DNA from: Oscillospiraceae bacterium
GTDB lineage: Bacteria > Bacillota > Clostridia > Oscillospirales > Acutalibacteraceae
Direction: 5' to 3'
NCBI GenBank assembly: GCA_031268095.1
Contig: JAIRXU010000045.1
Span: forward strand, 1 to 64,000
Length of the DNA stretch: 64,000 bases
Part shown: positions 1 to 8,037 of the stretch, piece after piece
Layout: every line of letters starts with the position of its first letter
Numbering within the stretch: the stretch's first letter is position 1
Notes under the pieces: model-generated
The model's input: the letters and a program-made list of their open reading frames with translations, nothing else
The model's database searches: none
Told to the model about the DNA's origin: nothing
Made by a program: the position numbers and the translations under genes

Positions 1-205
1 CCATTTTGGCCTCTCTTTTGTATGCTCTTTGCGCTTGCTTCTCTTCCCGGCCCTCTGCTTCTTCCGGCTCTCGTTTTTTGCGCGAAATCTTCCCTCGTTT
101 TTTTCGCGCGGTAACAACGCGCTCGTCGGGGAAAATAACGACGGTGGGTTTCTTGCCGACAAAGTGATAGGTGTCGCAGGACAGCGGCAGTTTTAACTCG
201 TACAT
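1..205 (-). CDS. Hypothetical basic protein, 3' part beyond window
   Basis: The visible 68 codons begin MYELKLPLSCDTYHFV and become strongly basic and charged (repeated KKR, KRE and EE segments) towards the window edge, where the frame continues. The start lies 5 bases after the stop of the preceding small gene on the same strand, which suggests one transcript and translational coupling; there is only a weak ribosome-binding site. I do not recognise a domain. The pairing with the 56-codon gene is reminiscent of small cargo genes in Clostridia integrative elements; this is from memory of such elements, not from a search. Confidence 0.6.
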   Translation of the reverse strand, partial: MYELKLPLSCDTYHFVGKKPTVVIFPDERVVTARKKRGKISRKKREPEEAEGREEKQAQRAYKREAKM

Positions 206-210
206 TTTCG

Positions 211-381
211 TTACCCCGCAATCCTTACCCGTTTGGTTTTGGCGTTCATCACCGCAAACAGGGTATCGTTCACCGTATCAATGCACTTGCCCTCGGCGAT
301 TCGTTTATTCCGAAAATCGTTGAGCGCGTGAACGAGTATCAGCCACTTATCCTCGGTAACATAGAATTTCTGCTTCTTCAT
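211..381 (-). CDS. Small hypothetical protein (56 aa), mobile-element type
   Basis: A complete 56-codon frame starting MKKQKFYVTEDKWLIL and ending TKRVRIAG. A GGGGG-containing ribosome-binding site lies about 8 bases before the ATG. It is predicted soluble and basic with no membrane segment. Proteins of this kind recur in Firmicutes conjugative or integrative elements, where they are annotated hypothetical; the function is unknown. It directly precedes another small gene on the same strand, and together they mark the left end of the window as accessory DNA. Confidence 0.65.
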   Translation of the reverse strand: MKKQKFYVTEDKWLILVHALNDFRNKRIAEGKCIDTVNDTLFAVMNAKTKRVRIAG

Positions 382-772
382 TGGGTGCGTCCCCCTTTCG
401 TGCTTTCAGTATAACTGAAAGCGGAACAGGGGCGCAAAGGTGCGAAATCTTTTGAACGCAAAAAGAGCGATAGGCTTTTCAGCTTACCGCTCTCTTTACG
501 TTGATTAACAGGGATGCTCCAAGGCGTTCCAAACTTATGATTTTTTCGGCTCTTTTGAGCCAAGCCTTGCGGCTTCGTGCTTCCCCGGTTTTCGCCGCTC
601 AAAATGCTCAAAAATCCTTTGTTTTCAGCGATTCTAAGCGGGTTCGTCAGGGAAGCGAACGGTTTTGCCAATCTCGGCAGGAATTTCTCAGATAAAATTT
701 GAAAAATTGTATATTGGACAAACCGGAGAGGAAATTGGTTCGACAAAATTTTTTTATAATTCCCCAAAAGTA
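382..772. other. Gene-poor intergenic region
   Basis: About 390 bases between the minus-strand small genes and the plus-strand promoter at 773. A minus-strand frame runs through it, but its translation looks like non-coding sequence and has no credible ribosome-binding site. The right part (690-770) is AT-rich, with several near -10 sequences. The only clear structure is the palindrome at 403-421. Confidence 0.5.
403..421. repeat. Palindrome CTTTCAGT-ATA-ACTGAAAG
   Basis: Perfect 8-base inverted arms (403-410 and 414-421) around a 3-base centre, about 20 bases upstream of the ATG of the minus-strand gene at 381. The position suits an operator for that gene. No T-run follows on either strand, so a terminator is less likely. 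Confidence 0.5.
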
Positions 773-799
773 TTGACGGGGGGGGGGGGGGGGTATAAT
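773..799 (+). promoter_or_regulatory. Sigma-A-like promoter with homopolymeric G spacer
   Basis: TTGACG at 773-778 and TATAAT at 794-799 are separated by 15 bases that are all G. This lies 34 bases upstream of the start codon at 833. The spacer is two bases short of the 17-base optimum, and a G-run of this length is prone to slippage, so promoter strength should vary with tract length. The boxes and the tract are directly visible; phase variation is inference. Confidence 0.7.
778..793. repeat. Homopolymeric tract of 16 G
   Basis: Sixteen consecutive G residues; the first is the last base of the -35 box and the remaining 15 form the whole promoter spacer. No other G-run of this length was noticed in the window. 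The length read here may be affected by sequencing or assembly. Confidence 0.85.
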
Positions 800-832
800 G
801 AGGACACTAAATTTTGACAGGAGGCACTTTTT

Positions 833-1348
833 ATGGAAATGAACAATTGGAAGAACAAAGTCAAATCAAAGGAAGATGAGAAGCGCGCAGTCAAAGACCA
901 TGGCAGTCTGCTCATCACGTCCAACGCACTCATTGATGAAGACGAGATCTATCAGATTTCCAGCATGACACGAGCGTTTATTGGCGTGTTCGAGAAATCG
1001 AAATTCCCGCTCGCGGCTGTTTTGATCCTGGCTGTAATCGGCTTGCCCGGGCTGGCGGCCTTTGGCCTTGGGTTGATCCCGCTGGGAATTGCGATCTATC
1101 TGATCGCCAAATGGGTGAAAGACCAAAACACGGATGTATATGGGCTATATATTGAGATGTCCTCCGGATACCATTTGATCTACACTTCCCTAAACAAGGC
1201 GTTTTTGCAGGACCTGCTGCTGGACCTTGCCGCCGCAATGAAGAAAGAAGTCACGAGCAACAAGATTTACAACCTGAACAATTGCGGCGTGTACAATAGC
1301 CAGCTGGGCGACGATGCCCGGACTATCGTGAAACAAGGGGAAAGATAA
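833..1348 (+). CDS. DUF6232-like membrane protein with C-terminal Q-L-G-D motif
   Basis: 171 aa. An AGGAGG ribosome-binding site lies 7 bases before the ATG. Residues 24-50 (SLLITSNALI, then IYQISSMTRA) and 130-138 (YIEMSSGYH) resemble the DUF6232 family, in which a small domain flanks a membrane hairpin; here two hydrophobic segments cover about 58-77 and 78-95. The C-terminal tail (146-160) contains YNLNNCGVYNSQLGD, an Asn-rich stretch with a Q-hydrophobic-G core. A same-length motif with the same spacing begins the next protein, 2 bases downstream. The operon is driven by the poly-G promoter. Sequence composition is poorer in GC than the chromosome to the right. The family assignment is from pattern memory; the function is unknown, and a signalling or defence role is inferred from context. 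Confidence 0.6.
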   Translation: MEMNNWKNKVKSKEDEKRAVKDHGSLLITSNALIDEDEIYQISSMTRAFIGVFEKSKFPLAAVLILAVIGLPGLAAFGLGLIPLGIAIYLIAKWVKDQNTDVYGLYIEMSSGYHLIYTSLNKAFLQDLLLDLAAAMKKEVTSNKIYNLNNCGVYNSQLGDDARTIVKQGER

Positions 1349-1350
1349 TC

Positions 1351-1683
1351 ATGTCAACTTACAAGATCTCAGGCGGCACATTTCAGGACAACCAGTTTGG
1401 CGACAAGTATGGTGGTGCAGAACCTCTGGGAAATCTCGATTGGGAAAAGCTTTCCGCCGAACTTGCCGGGCTAAGAGAGAAACTGAACGATTTAGGGGCT
1501 TTGCCGGCGGAGCGAGAAGAATTGCGTGATTTTGCGGCGGAAGCAGAGTTAGCGGTCCGCGAAAGAAGCCAGAAAAAACTGACGGCGGCGCTCTTCTCCG
1601 TCGGAAAATTCGCGCTGCGGATTTTGGAGGGTTTTGGCCTCAATCTTCTGGCGAATGTTGCAACACAAGCGTTGCAACATTGA
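1351..1683 (+). CDS. Small helical protein with N-terminal QFGD motif
   Basis: 110 aa, starting 2 bases after the previous stop, so co-translated. Residues 4-18 (YKISGGTFQDNQFGD) match the style of N-terminal beta motifs seen in bacterial effector or NLR-associated proteins and mirror the C-terminal motif of the upstream protein. Residues 30-70 are charged and helical, probably coiled coil (repeated L, E and R). Residues 75-108 form hydrophobic or amphipathic helices ending LLANVATQAL. No enzymatic motif is visible. The arrangement of motif plus helical bundle recalls small adaptor or pore-forming effectors, but this is inference. It is the last gene of the accessory block; the gene downstream is convergent. 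Confidence 0.6.
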   Translation: MSTYKISGGTFQDNQFGDKYGGAEPLGNLDWEKLSAELAGLREKLNDLGALPAEREELRDFAAEAELAVRERSQKKLTAALFSVGKFALRILEGFGLNLLANVATQALQH

Positions 1684-1707
1684 AATTTGGGTTTAGATTC
1701 TCAACCG

Positions 1708-1727
1708 CTGCCGGTTTTCACCGGCGG
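1708..1727. terminator. Weak hairpin between convergent genes
   Basis: GCCGGT-TTTC-ACCGGC (1710-1725) extended by two weaker pairs. It sits between the convergent genes ending at 1683 and 1733. There is no T-run, so termination is only a guess. Confidence 0.25.
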
Positions 1728-1732
1728 AGGTT

Positions 1733-3334
1733 TCACATTCCGCCCATCCAGGCCCAAGCGCTCCGGATTCCGTCCACCGCCGCGGAGACGATCCCGCCCG
1801 CATACCCTGCGCCTTCGCCGCAAGGGAAAAGGCCCCGCAGGTTCGCCTGGCGGCTGTCGTCCCGGAGAATGCGCACCGGGGAGGACGAGCGGGTTTCCGG
1901 GGCGGTGAGGACCGCGTCCGGCAGCGCGAAACCCCGGAGTTTTTGGTTCAGCAAAGGGAGTGCTCCGGCCAGCGTCTCGGCGACGGCGGGAGGCAGCACG
2001 GCCCGCAAGTCGCAGGGCACGGCCCCGGTGGGGATGCTGGGCAGCACGGTCCCGAAGCTTCGGCTGGCCTGGCCGGACAGAAAATCCCCGAGGGTCTGGG
2101 CCGGGGCGGAAAAGGTTCCGCCGCCGAGCAAGAAGGCCGTCCGCTCCATCCGCCGCTGCAAACGAATGCCGGCCAGCGCGTCCGGGCCCTCCTGCGCCGG
2201 ATCAACGCCCACCAGCAGCGCGGCGTTGGAGGCCGCGCCGTCCCGGGCGTGTTCGCTCATGCCGTTGACCGCCAGCCCGTCCGGCTCCGAGGCCGCGCAG
2301 ACCACCGAACCGCCGGGACACATGCAGAAGGTGTAAGCGCCGCTGCCGCCGGGGAGGTGGCAGGCCAATTTGTAATCCGCCGCGCCCAGAGCGGGATGCC
2401 CAGCAAAGGGTCCGTACTGCGCCCGGTCGATCAGTTCCCGGGGGTGCTCGATCCGGACGCCCATGGCGAAGGGCTTCTGCGCCATCGCCACGCCCTGCCG
2501 CAGCAGGACCTCGAAGGTCTCCCGCGCGGAATGCCCGACGCAGAGGAACACCGCGCCGGCCGCGATTTCTTCTTCTTTTTCCGTGTCCAACTGGCGGCAA
2601 CAGACGCCCCGGACGACCCCGCCGGCTGTCAGCAGCGCTGTCATCCGCCGGCCAAAACGCACTTCCCCGCCCAGAATCCCGATTTCTTCCCGCAGCGCGG
2701 TGATGACGGGGCCCAGCCGGTCCGTGCCGACGTGCGGCTTCGCGTCAATGAGGATTTCTTCCGGCGCGCCGTGCGCCGCCAATTCCGCCAGGACCCGCCG
2801 TGTCAGCGGGTCGGAAATGCCTGTGCCGAGTTTGCCGTCAGAGAAAGTGCCGGCCCCGCCCTCGCCGAACTGCATGTTGCAGTCCGGATCCAGCCGCCGG
2901 GTGCGGAGAAAGTCCGCCAGCGCCGCGCGCCGCGCATCTACTGGGTGCCCCCGTTCCAGGACGATGGGCCGCAGCCCTGCCCGGGCCAACTCCAGCGCCG
3001 CGAAGATCCCCGCCGGGCCAAAGCCGACCACCACGGGCGGAGCCTCCCCCGCGCGGCGGACCGGGGGAGGGGAGGGTCCTTCCGCCCCCGCCGGCAGGGG
3101 AACGGCGGCAGGGCAGCGCCGCAGGGCCAGGGCCTCCGCGGCGGGGGAATCCAGAGACAGCGCGATGTGGCAGACGAAATGGACGCGTGTTTTGTCCCGG
3201 CTGTCAACGGCTCGGTGAACCAGCCGCAGGTCCCGCAGCTGCGCCGGGGGGCAGCGCAGACGCTTCGCGGCGGCGGCGCGCAGGGCTTCCGGCCCGCCAT
3301 CCAGGGGAATCGGGATCGCGCGGAGCAAAATCAT
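1733..3334 (-). CDS. FAD-dependent dehydrogenase (COG2509 type)
   Basis: 533 aa, starting MILLRAIPIPLDGG with a GGGAGG site 9 bases upstream. The open frame runs further upstream into the subtilase gene, but that part has no ribosome-binding site. An N-terminal domain of about 95 residues precedes the Rossmann FAD motif GFGPAG (104-109). Further features are the conserved CNMQFGEGGAGTFSDGKL segment and a late FAD-binding GEGAGYAGGI motif. These are hallmarks of the NAD(P)/FAD-dependent dehydrogenase family COG2509, common in Firmicutes; the substrate is unknown. The gene is 65 bases downstream of the subtilase on the same strand and may be co-transcribed. Family assignment is solid, physiological role open. 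Confidence 0.85.
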   Translation of the reverse strand: MILLRAIPIPLDGGPEALRAAAAKRLRCPPAQLRDLRLVHRAVDSRDKTRVHFVCHIALSLDSPAAEALALRRCPAAVPLPAGAEGPSPPPVRRAGEAPPVVVGFGPAGIFAALELARAGLRPIVLERGHPVDARRAALADFLRTRRLDPDCNMQFGEGGAGTFSDGKLGTGISDPLTRRVLAELAAHGAPEEILIDAKPHVGTDRLGPVITALREEIGILGGEVRFGRRMTALLTAGGVVRGVCCRQLDTEKEEEIAAGAVFLCVGHSARETFEVLLRQGVAMAQKPFAMGVRIEHPRELIDRAQYGPFAGHPALGAADYKLACHLPGGSGAYTFCMCPGGSVVCAASEPDGLAVNGMSEHARDGAASNAALLVGVDPAQEGPDALAGIRLQRRMERTAFLLGGGTFSAPAQTLGDFLSGQASRSFGTVLPSIPTGAVPCDLRAVLPPAVAETLAGALPLLNQKLRGFALPDAVLTAPETRSSSPVRILRDDSRQANLRGLFPCGEGAGYAGGIVSAAVDGIRSAWAWMGGM

Positions 3335-3399
3335 GGGACGTCCCTCCCGCTGGCCGCGGTTTCTTTCATCATAATAAATTTTGTAAGCCTGGACCGGGA

Positions 3400-5589
3400 T
3401 CAGTACCATCCCACGGCGCAGGCTTCCATTCGGCGGTAATCCAGCCCGTTCAGCGTGTCGTCCAGGTTCGCGTCGGCGGCTGCCAGCCAGGCGGGCCCCT
3501 GGTCGGCGAGGTCCCGGACCCGCAGTTGATGGAACTGGAAAAGCAGCATGTCCACGCCGTTGACGAAGCCGTCCCCGCTGACGTCCCCTGCCACCGCGAC
3601 GGTATAGGTCCGCCGGAGTTGGCCCGCGCTGTCTTTCAGCAGGATCGTGTCCCCGGTGCAAACCGGCGCGCCCGCTTGGGCGGCTTTTTCATAGGTGAAG
3701 CTCCCGTTCCCCGTCACCGTCAGCTGGGCGGCCAAGGCGGCGGCGGTCGTCTTGGGCGGGACGCCGGAGACGATGTCCAGCGCGGCGGAGACCTGCCAGG
3801 GCGCGCCGTCCGCGGCCGCCAGCAGGAGAATAGGAATGCTGCCGAGCGCGGCAATAGCGTCCAGCAGCGCCTGGGCCGCGCTGTCCACCGCCGGCTGGTC
3901 AAGGAGGCTGGGCTGAGCCGCCAGCAGGGCCTGAGCCAAGGAATACGCGCTGGAAAAGGCCTGGCGGGCCACTGGATCCATTTCACCCGTCAGGGTGATC
4001 TGCGCCGCTTGACCGAGGGCCGCCGCCAGCTCGCCGGTATTGGCTGAGCGGGTGCGGACAGCCGCCGTCAGCGCCAGACGGACATTGAGCATGGGGTATT
4101 GGCTGACCAGAGGATGGTTGATGCTGGTGTTGTCGTAGACCGTCACGGGGGTGTTGGCCGGATGCAGGATCATATCGCGGACGCTGCCGCCAGTGAGGTT
4201 GGGATTGACGGCGAAGAGCATCGCGGCGGTGGCTGTCACCATCGGGGCGGACAGAGACGTGCCGTTGGCGGTAGCGTACTGGTCGCCTGGGACGGCGGCG
4301 CGGACCGAAGTTCCCGGCGCGCAGAGGTTCACCTGAGACCCTGCGTTGGAAGATTCCCGCTGAATGTAGATTGAGCCCTGCTGCTGCGCCGCGCCGACGA
4401 CAAGGATCCGCCGGCAGACCATCTCCGCCATCGCGGGGGAAAGCCCGGTATTCGCCGGGGTCACGCAGCAGAAGAAGCCGTTCATGATCGCGTCAAAACT
4501 GACCTTGGTGTCCGCATAGCCGTTCCCGGCGGACTGAACCACCAAAGGCTCGTATCCGGCGTCCAGGAGGCTGGCGATGTGCAGCGCGGCGGTGCGGGCT
4601 TCCTCCGCGATGTCCGCCTGGGTCACTGTCTGGAAGGAATACAATTCCCATCCCGCCGAAAAATTGACTGCCCGCGCGCCGTTGAGCACCAGCTGAAGCA
4701 GACCGTCGTAGACAACACTTTCCTGTGTGCGGCCGCCGCTGACGGACGCGTATACGTCGAAGGCCTGCAGCGACCCGTCCCAGGCGACGCCGACAAAGCC
4801 CTTGCTGTTGTTGGGAACCGCAGCCATGACGCTGGCCACGCCGGTGCCGTGCGCCTGGGGGCTGGTGGCGAAGGTGTAGTCCTTCCCGCTGTGGTGGACC
4901 GTCTCCACACAGACGACCGCCCCGGCCAGGTCCTCGTGCGTCGCGTCCACGCCGGTGTCCAGCATGCCTAAAGAGGGGGATTCCTGGCCGTATTGCGCCA
5001 GCAAATCCCAGGCCGCCGGGGCCTCGATAACGCTCAGCCCCCGGTTCAGAGAATCGGCCAGGTAAGGATCGTCGGCGGTGTATTGCGGATCCAGCTGGGA
5101 GACCCTGTCGATGGTCGCGCCGGCAACAAAGGGGAAGGCTTCCAGCGTCCGGCAGACCGCCCGGAGTTCCGCCAGTGTGCCCTCCCCCGGCACGGCCAAG
5201 GTATATTTTCCCACTGCCTCCGCCCAGCCGACGGGGGTTCCGTATACCGTGTCAAAGGCTTCCTGCCTCTGGGCGGCGGCCGTGCCCCGGCGGAAAAAAA
5301 CCGTCACAATGCCCCGGACGAACGTTGTGCCGCTGGCCGCGTCTGTGACAAAGTCCTCGGGTCCGGCCAAATAACTGACCACCGGGTCGGGGTCCGGGTC
5401 CGGCGGCGGAAACCGGAGCGGTTCCGGGTCCGGACGAATGACGGCGGCGACATCCGGCGCGCCGCCGGGAACGGAGCCGTCCGGAGGCAGACGGAGTCCC
5501 TGCCGCTGCACCAGGACAAGCCCGCCGAAAACCAATGCCAAAGCCAGCGTCAGCGCCAGCAGGCGACGCAGTATACGCGGCATGAACAT
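3400..5589 (-). CDS. Secreted subtilisin-like (S8) protease with dockerin-like C-terminus
   Basis: 729 aa. An N-terminal hydrophobic segment (9-26) after basic residues acts as signal peptide or anchor. A Pro/Asp-rich linker lies at 50-70 and a propeptide-like region at about 75-175. The catalytic triad is Asp211 (MLDTGVD), His247 (AHGTGVAS) and Ser445 (NGTSLSAPM), with the oxyanion region SAGNG near 355. After the protease come about 120 residues rich in Ala (530-590), a small beta region and, from 668 to the end, two Asp/Asn-rich calcium-loop repeats (GDVSGDGFVNGVD and ADANLDDTLNGLD) typical of type I dockerin modules. It therefore acts outside the cell and may attach to a cohesin partner not present here. 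A consensus promoter lies 59 bases upstream. Confidence 0.88.
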   Translation of the reverse strand: MFMPRILRRLLALTLALALVFGGLVLVQRQGLRLPPDGSVPGGAPDVAAVIRPDPEPLRFPPPDPDPDPVVSYLAGPEDFVTDAASGTTFVRGIVTVFFRRGTAAAQRQEAFDTVYGTPVGWAEAVGKYTLAVPGEGTLAELRAVCRTLEAFPFVAGATIDRVSQLDPQYTADDPYLADSLNRGLSVIEAPAAWDLLAQYGQESPSLGMLDTGVDATHEDLAGAVVCVETVHHSGKDYTFATSPQAHGTGVASVMAAVPNNSKGFVGVAWDGSLQAFDVYASVSGGRTQESVVYDGLLQLVLNGARAVNFSAGWELYSFQTVTQADIAEEARTAALHIASLLDAGYEPLVVQSAGNGYADTKVSFDAIMNGFFCCVTPANTGLSPAMAEMVCRRILVVGAAQQQGSIYIQRESSNAGSQVNLCAPGTSVRAAVPGDQYATANGTSLSAPMVTATAAMLFAVNPNLTGGSVRDMILHPANTPVTVYDNTSINHPLVSQYPMLNVRLALTAAVRTRSANTGELAAALGQAAQITLTGEMDPVARQAFSSAYSLAQALLAAQPSLLDQPAVDSAAQALLDAIAALGSIPILLLAAADGAPWQVSAALDIVSGVPPKTTAAALAAQLTVTGNGSFTYEKAAQAGAPVCTGDTILLKDSAGQLRRTYTVAVAGDVSGDGFVNGVDMLLFQFHQLRVRDLADQGPAWLAAADANLDDTLNGLDYRRMEACAVGWY

Positions 5590-5647
5590 ACCTCCTCTTT
5601 TTCCCGCCGGTCCCGCATTTCCGCGGTGTTCTCGTCTTGCTCCCCCA

Positions 5648-5676
5648 ATTATACTATATTATGGCCCAATTGTCAA
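5648..5676 (-). promoter_or_regulatory. Promoter of the subtilase gene
   Basis: On the minus strand TTGACA (5676-5671), a 17-base spacer and TATAAT (5653-5648): a full consensus sigma-A promoter 59 bases upstream of the start at 5589. Confidence 0.85.
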
Positions 5677-5758
5677 ATGCGAACGCATGCGAACAAGGGC
5701 GCCGCCGCGCCGCCTGACCCGCGCCCGAATTATTTTTTGGCTTATCTCCCGCAACCTC

Positions 5759-5787
5759 TTGCATTTCATCGCCTTTTTTGCTATAAT
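5759..5787 (+). promoter_or_regulatory. Promoter of ilvE
   Basis: TTGCAT (5759-5764), 17 bases, TATAAT (5782-5787). The expected transcription start near 5794 excludes the upstream in-frame ATG at 5790 and supports the start at 5847. The leader of about 50 bases is too short for a T-box. Confidence 0.75.
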
Positions 5788-5846
5788 ATATGAAATATTT
5801 TTGCCGACCGCGCTTTTCTTTGCGGCGGTGGAACGGAGGCTACCGA

Positions 5847-6911
5847 ATGTTTCCCGTAGAACGCACCGCGAACCCCAAGCAAAAACCCGCCGATCAGTCC
5901 AAGCTGGGCTTCGGCCTTTATTACACCGACCATATGTTCCTGATGAATTACGACCGGGGGCGGGGCTGGCACAGCGGGCGGATCGTTCCGTATGCGCCGC
6001 TCGCGTTGGACCCGGCGGCCATGTGCCTGCACTACGGGCAGGAGGTCTTCGAGGGCCTGAAGGCCTACCGGGGCGCGGATGGCAAGATCCGCCTCTTCCG
6101 GCCCGACAAAAACATGGCGCGGCTCAACCTCTCCAACGACCGGCTGTGCATTCCCCCCATTGACGAAGCCTTGGCGGTCGAGGCCGTGAAGGAATTGGTC
6201 TTGGCGGACGAGGACTGGATCCCGGCGCAGGACGGCACTTCGCTCTATATCCGGCCGTTCATCTTCGCCGTGGACGCGCACATTGGCGTGCGCCCGGCGG
6301 ATCACCTGCTGTTCTGTGTGATCCTCTCTCCCGTCGGCGCGTACTATCCCGAGGGGCTCAACCCCGTGAAAATTTACGTTGAGCAGAATTATGTCCGCGC
6401 CGTCAAGGGCGGGATGGGGTACACCAAAACCGGCGGCAACTACGCCGCCAGCCTCAAGGCGCAGGAAGAGGCGCACGGGCAGGGCTACTCCCAGGTCCTC
6501 TGGCTCGACGGGGTGGAGCGCAAGTACATCGAGGAAGTCGGAACCATGAACGTTTTCTTCGTCGTCGGCGGAGAAGTGGTGACCCCGGCGCTGCAGGGGA
6601 GCATTCTGGGCGGGATTACCCGCGCCAGCTGCATCGAGCTGCTGCGCAGCTGGGGATTAACCGTCACGGAACGGCCCATCCTTCTCTCCGAACTGACCGG
6701 GGCGGCCCGGGAGGGGCGGCTGGACGAGGCCTTCGGTTCCGGCACGGCGGCGGTGATTTCCCCGATCGGCGAGCTGCGTTGCGGAGACGAATCGGTTGTC
6801 CTCAACGGCGGTGAGATCGGCCCGATTTCCCAGCGGCTCTATGACGAACTGACGGGGATCCAGTGGGGCAGGCGCCCGGATCCCTTCGGCTGGACCGTAG
6901 AGGTCAAATGA
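5847..6911 (+). CDS. ilvE: Branched-chain amino acid aminotransferase
   Basis: 354 aa, starting MFPVERT behind a GGAGG site. It is a fold-type IV PLP enzyme that transfers the amino group between glutamate and the 2-oxo acids of Leu, Ile and Val. The PLP lysine is Lys194 in [10 protein letters not shown]. Other signatures are [13 protein letters not shown] (62-74), [11 protein letters not shown] and the phosphate-binding GSILGGITR region. Length and motifs fit the BCAT subclass of IlvE. It acts in the cytoplasm in the last step of branched-chain amino acid synthesis or the first step of degradation. A sugar acetyltransferase gene follows 28 bases later. An Lrp-type regulator is encoded about 9 kb downstream, but no direct link is visible. 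Confidence 0.93.
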   Translation: MFPVERTANPKQKPADQSKLGFGLYYTDHMFLMNYDRGRGWHSGRIVPYAPLALDPAAMCLHYGQEVFEGLKAYRGADGKIRLFRPDKNMARLNLSNDRLCIPPIDEALAVEAVKELVLADEDWIPAQDGTSLYIRPFIFAVDAHIGVRPADHLLFCVILSPVGAYYPEGLNPVKIYVEQNYVRAVKGGMGYTKTGGNYAASLKAQEEAHGQGYSQVLWLDGVERKYIEEVGTMNVFFVVGGEVVTPALQGSILGGITRASCIELLRSWGLTVTERPILLSELTGAAREGRLDEAFGSGTAAVISPIGELRCGDESVVLNGGEIGPISQRLYDELTGIQWGRRPDPFGWTVEVK

Positions 6912-6939
6912 TTCTGCCGGACAGAAAGAGGGAAATCCC

Positions 6940-7578
6940 ATGGACTGGAAGGAAGCCCTGGCGGAGGGGAAGCTCTACTGCTGCCGGGAACCGGAATTGC
7001 AGGAGCTCCAGGCGGAGCGGATGACACAGCTGCACGAGCTCAACCAGATGCCCCCCGGGGCGCGCCGGGCAGAGCGGGTGCGGGCGTTTTTTGGCGGGGC
7101 GGGGGAGGACCTCTATATTGAACTGCCCTTCCGCGCCAATTGGGGCTGCAATACCTACTGGGGCCGGGGCTGCTACGCGAATTTCAACCTGACGCTGGTG
7201 GACGACGGCAAGATCACCATCGGCGACAACGCCCTGCTGGCCCCCAACGTTGTCATTACGACAACGGGCCATGCCGTTGACCCCGCGCTGCGCCGGCGCT
7301 ACATCCAGTTCTCCCTGCCGGTGACCATCGGCGACAACGTCTGGATCGGTGCGAACGCTGTCATTCTTCCCGGCGTGACCATTGGCGACAATGCTGTCAT
7401 TGGCGCGGGGAGCGTTGTGAGCCGGGACGTCCCGCCGAACGTCGTCGCCGTCGGGAGTCCCTGCCGGGTTCTGCGGGAGATCGGCGACCGCGACCGGGAG
7501 ACCTACTTCCGGGGCAGGACCCTCGCCCCCGGCGAATACGGCGATCTGCTTTCCCGGTATGAATCAGTGCCCGTATGA
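6940..7578 (+). CDS. Maltose/galactoside O-acetyltransferase-like hexapeptide protein
   Basis: 212 aa. An N-terminal helical region (1-55, [20 protein letters not shown]) is the usual maltose-acetyltransferase N-domain, followed by a left-handed beta-helix of hexapeptide repeats (about 70-190). Conserved elements are [17 protein letters not shown], the active-site His in TTTGHAVDP, and [26 protein letters not shown]. The enzyme would transfer acetyl from acetyl-CoA to a sugar or sugar derivative. It starts 28 bases after ilvE with an AGAGGG site and is probably in the same transcript. The exact acceptor cannot be told from sequence. Confidence 0.88.
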   Translation: MDWKEALAEGKLYCCREPELQELQAERMTQLHELNQMPPGARRAERVRAFFGGAGEDLYIELPFRANWGCNTYWGRGCYANFNLTLVDDGKITIGDNALLAPNVVITTTGHAVDPALRRRYIQFSLPVTIGDNVWIGANAVILPGVTIGDNAVIGAGSVVSRDVPPNVVAVGSPCRVLREIGDRDRETYFRGRTLAPGEYGDLLSRYESVPV

Positions 7579-7619
7579 CCTATCATTCAAAATAATAATA
7601 TAGCATGGAGGTTTTTAGT

Positions 7620-7961
7620 ATGCCGATGATCGCCCTCACCACGTCCGCCAGCCTGCCCCCCGCCAAGGCGGAGGCCCTGAAGTCCGGCCTGGGCCAGGCC
7701 ATTGCGCTGCTGCCCGGCAAAAGCGAGGCCCACCTCATGATCTCCCTGACCGGGGACACGCCGATGTATTTCCAGGGGGAGGCCCGGGAGGCGGCCTTCC
7801 TGGAGGTTTCCTGTTTTGGGCACGGCAAGCCGGAGGCCTACGGCAACATGACTGCCGCCGTCTGCCGGCTGCTGGAGAAGGAGCTGGGGATCGCGCCGGC
7901 CAACACCTATGTGAAGTACGCCGAAACCACCAATTGGGGCTGGAACGGCGGAAACCTGTAA
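7620..7961 (+). CDS. MIF/phenylpyruvate tautomerase-like protein
   Basis: 113 aa. The start MPMIALTTSASLPP places a proline directly after Met, as needed for the catalytic N-terminal proline of the tautomerase superfamily; ATGGAGG 9 bases upstream is the ribosome-binding site, which argues against the in-frame ATG inside that site. The segment GKSEAHLMISL with later MYFQGE and AAFLEVSCFG follows the MIF fold pattern, and the C-terminus NWGWNGGNL matches family members. Likely a trimeric cytoplasmic tautomerase of unknown natural substrate. A 42-base AT-rich gap separates it from the acetyltransferase. Confidence 0.85.
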   Translation: MPMIALTTSASLPPAKAEALKSGLGQAIALLPGKSEAHLMISLTGDTPMYFQGEAREAAFLEVSCFGHGKPEAYGNMTAAVCRLLEKELGIAPANTYVKYAETTNWGWNGGNL

Positions 7962-8037
7962 ACGCAGAGGGAGCCAAACAGACCCGGGCCATTCCGGCGG
8001 CGCGGCCGAAACCACGGCTGCGCCGGAAGAGGATCCG

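Noticed and set aside
378-767. 129-codon minus-strand frame ending in a 4-base overlap with the 56-aa gene
   Set aside because: The translation looks like non-coding sequence, no ribosome-binding site precedes it and it runs over the palindrome and the AT-rich zone; the overlap is probably chance.
1943-3439. 498-codon plus-strand frame
   Set aside because: Antisense to the FAD dehydrogenase, whose motifs are conserved; long antisense frames are expected in GC-rich genes.
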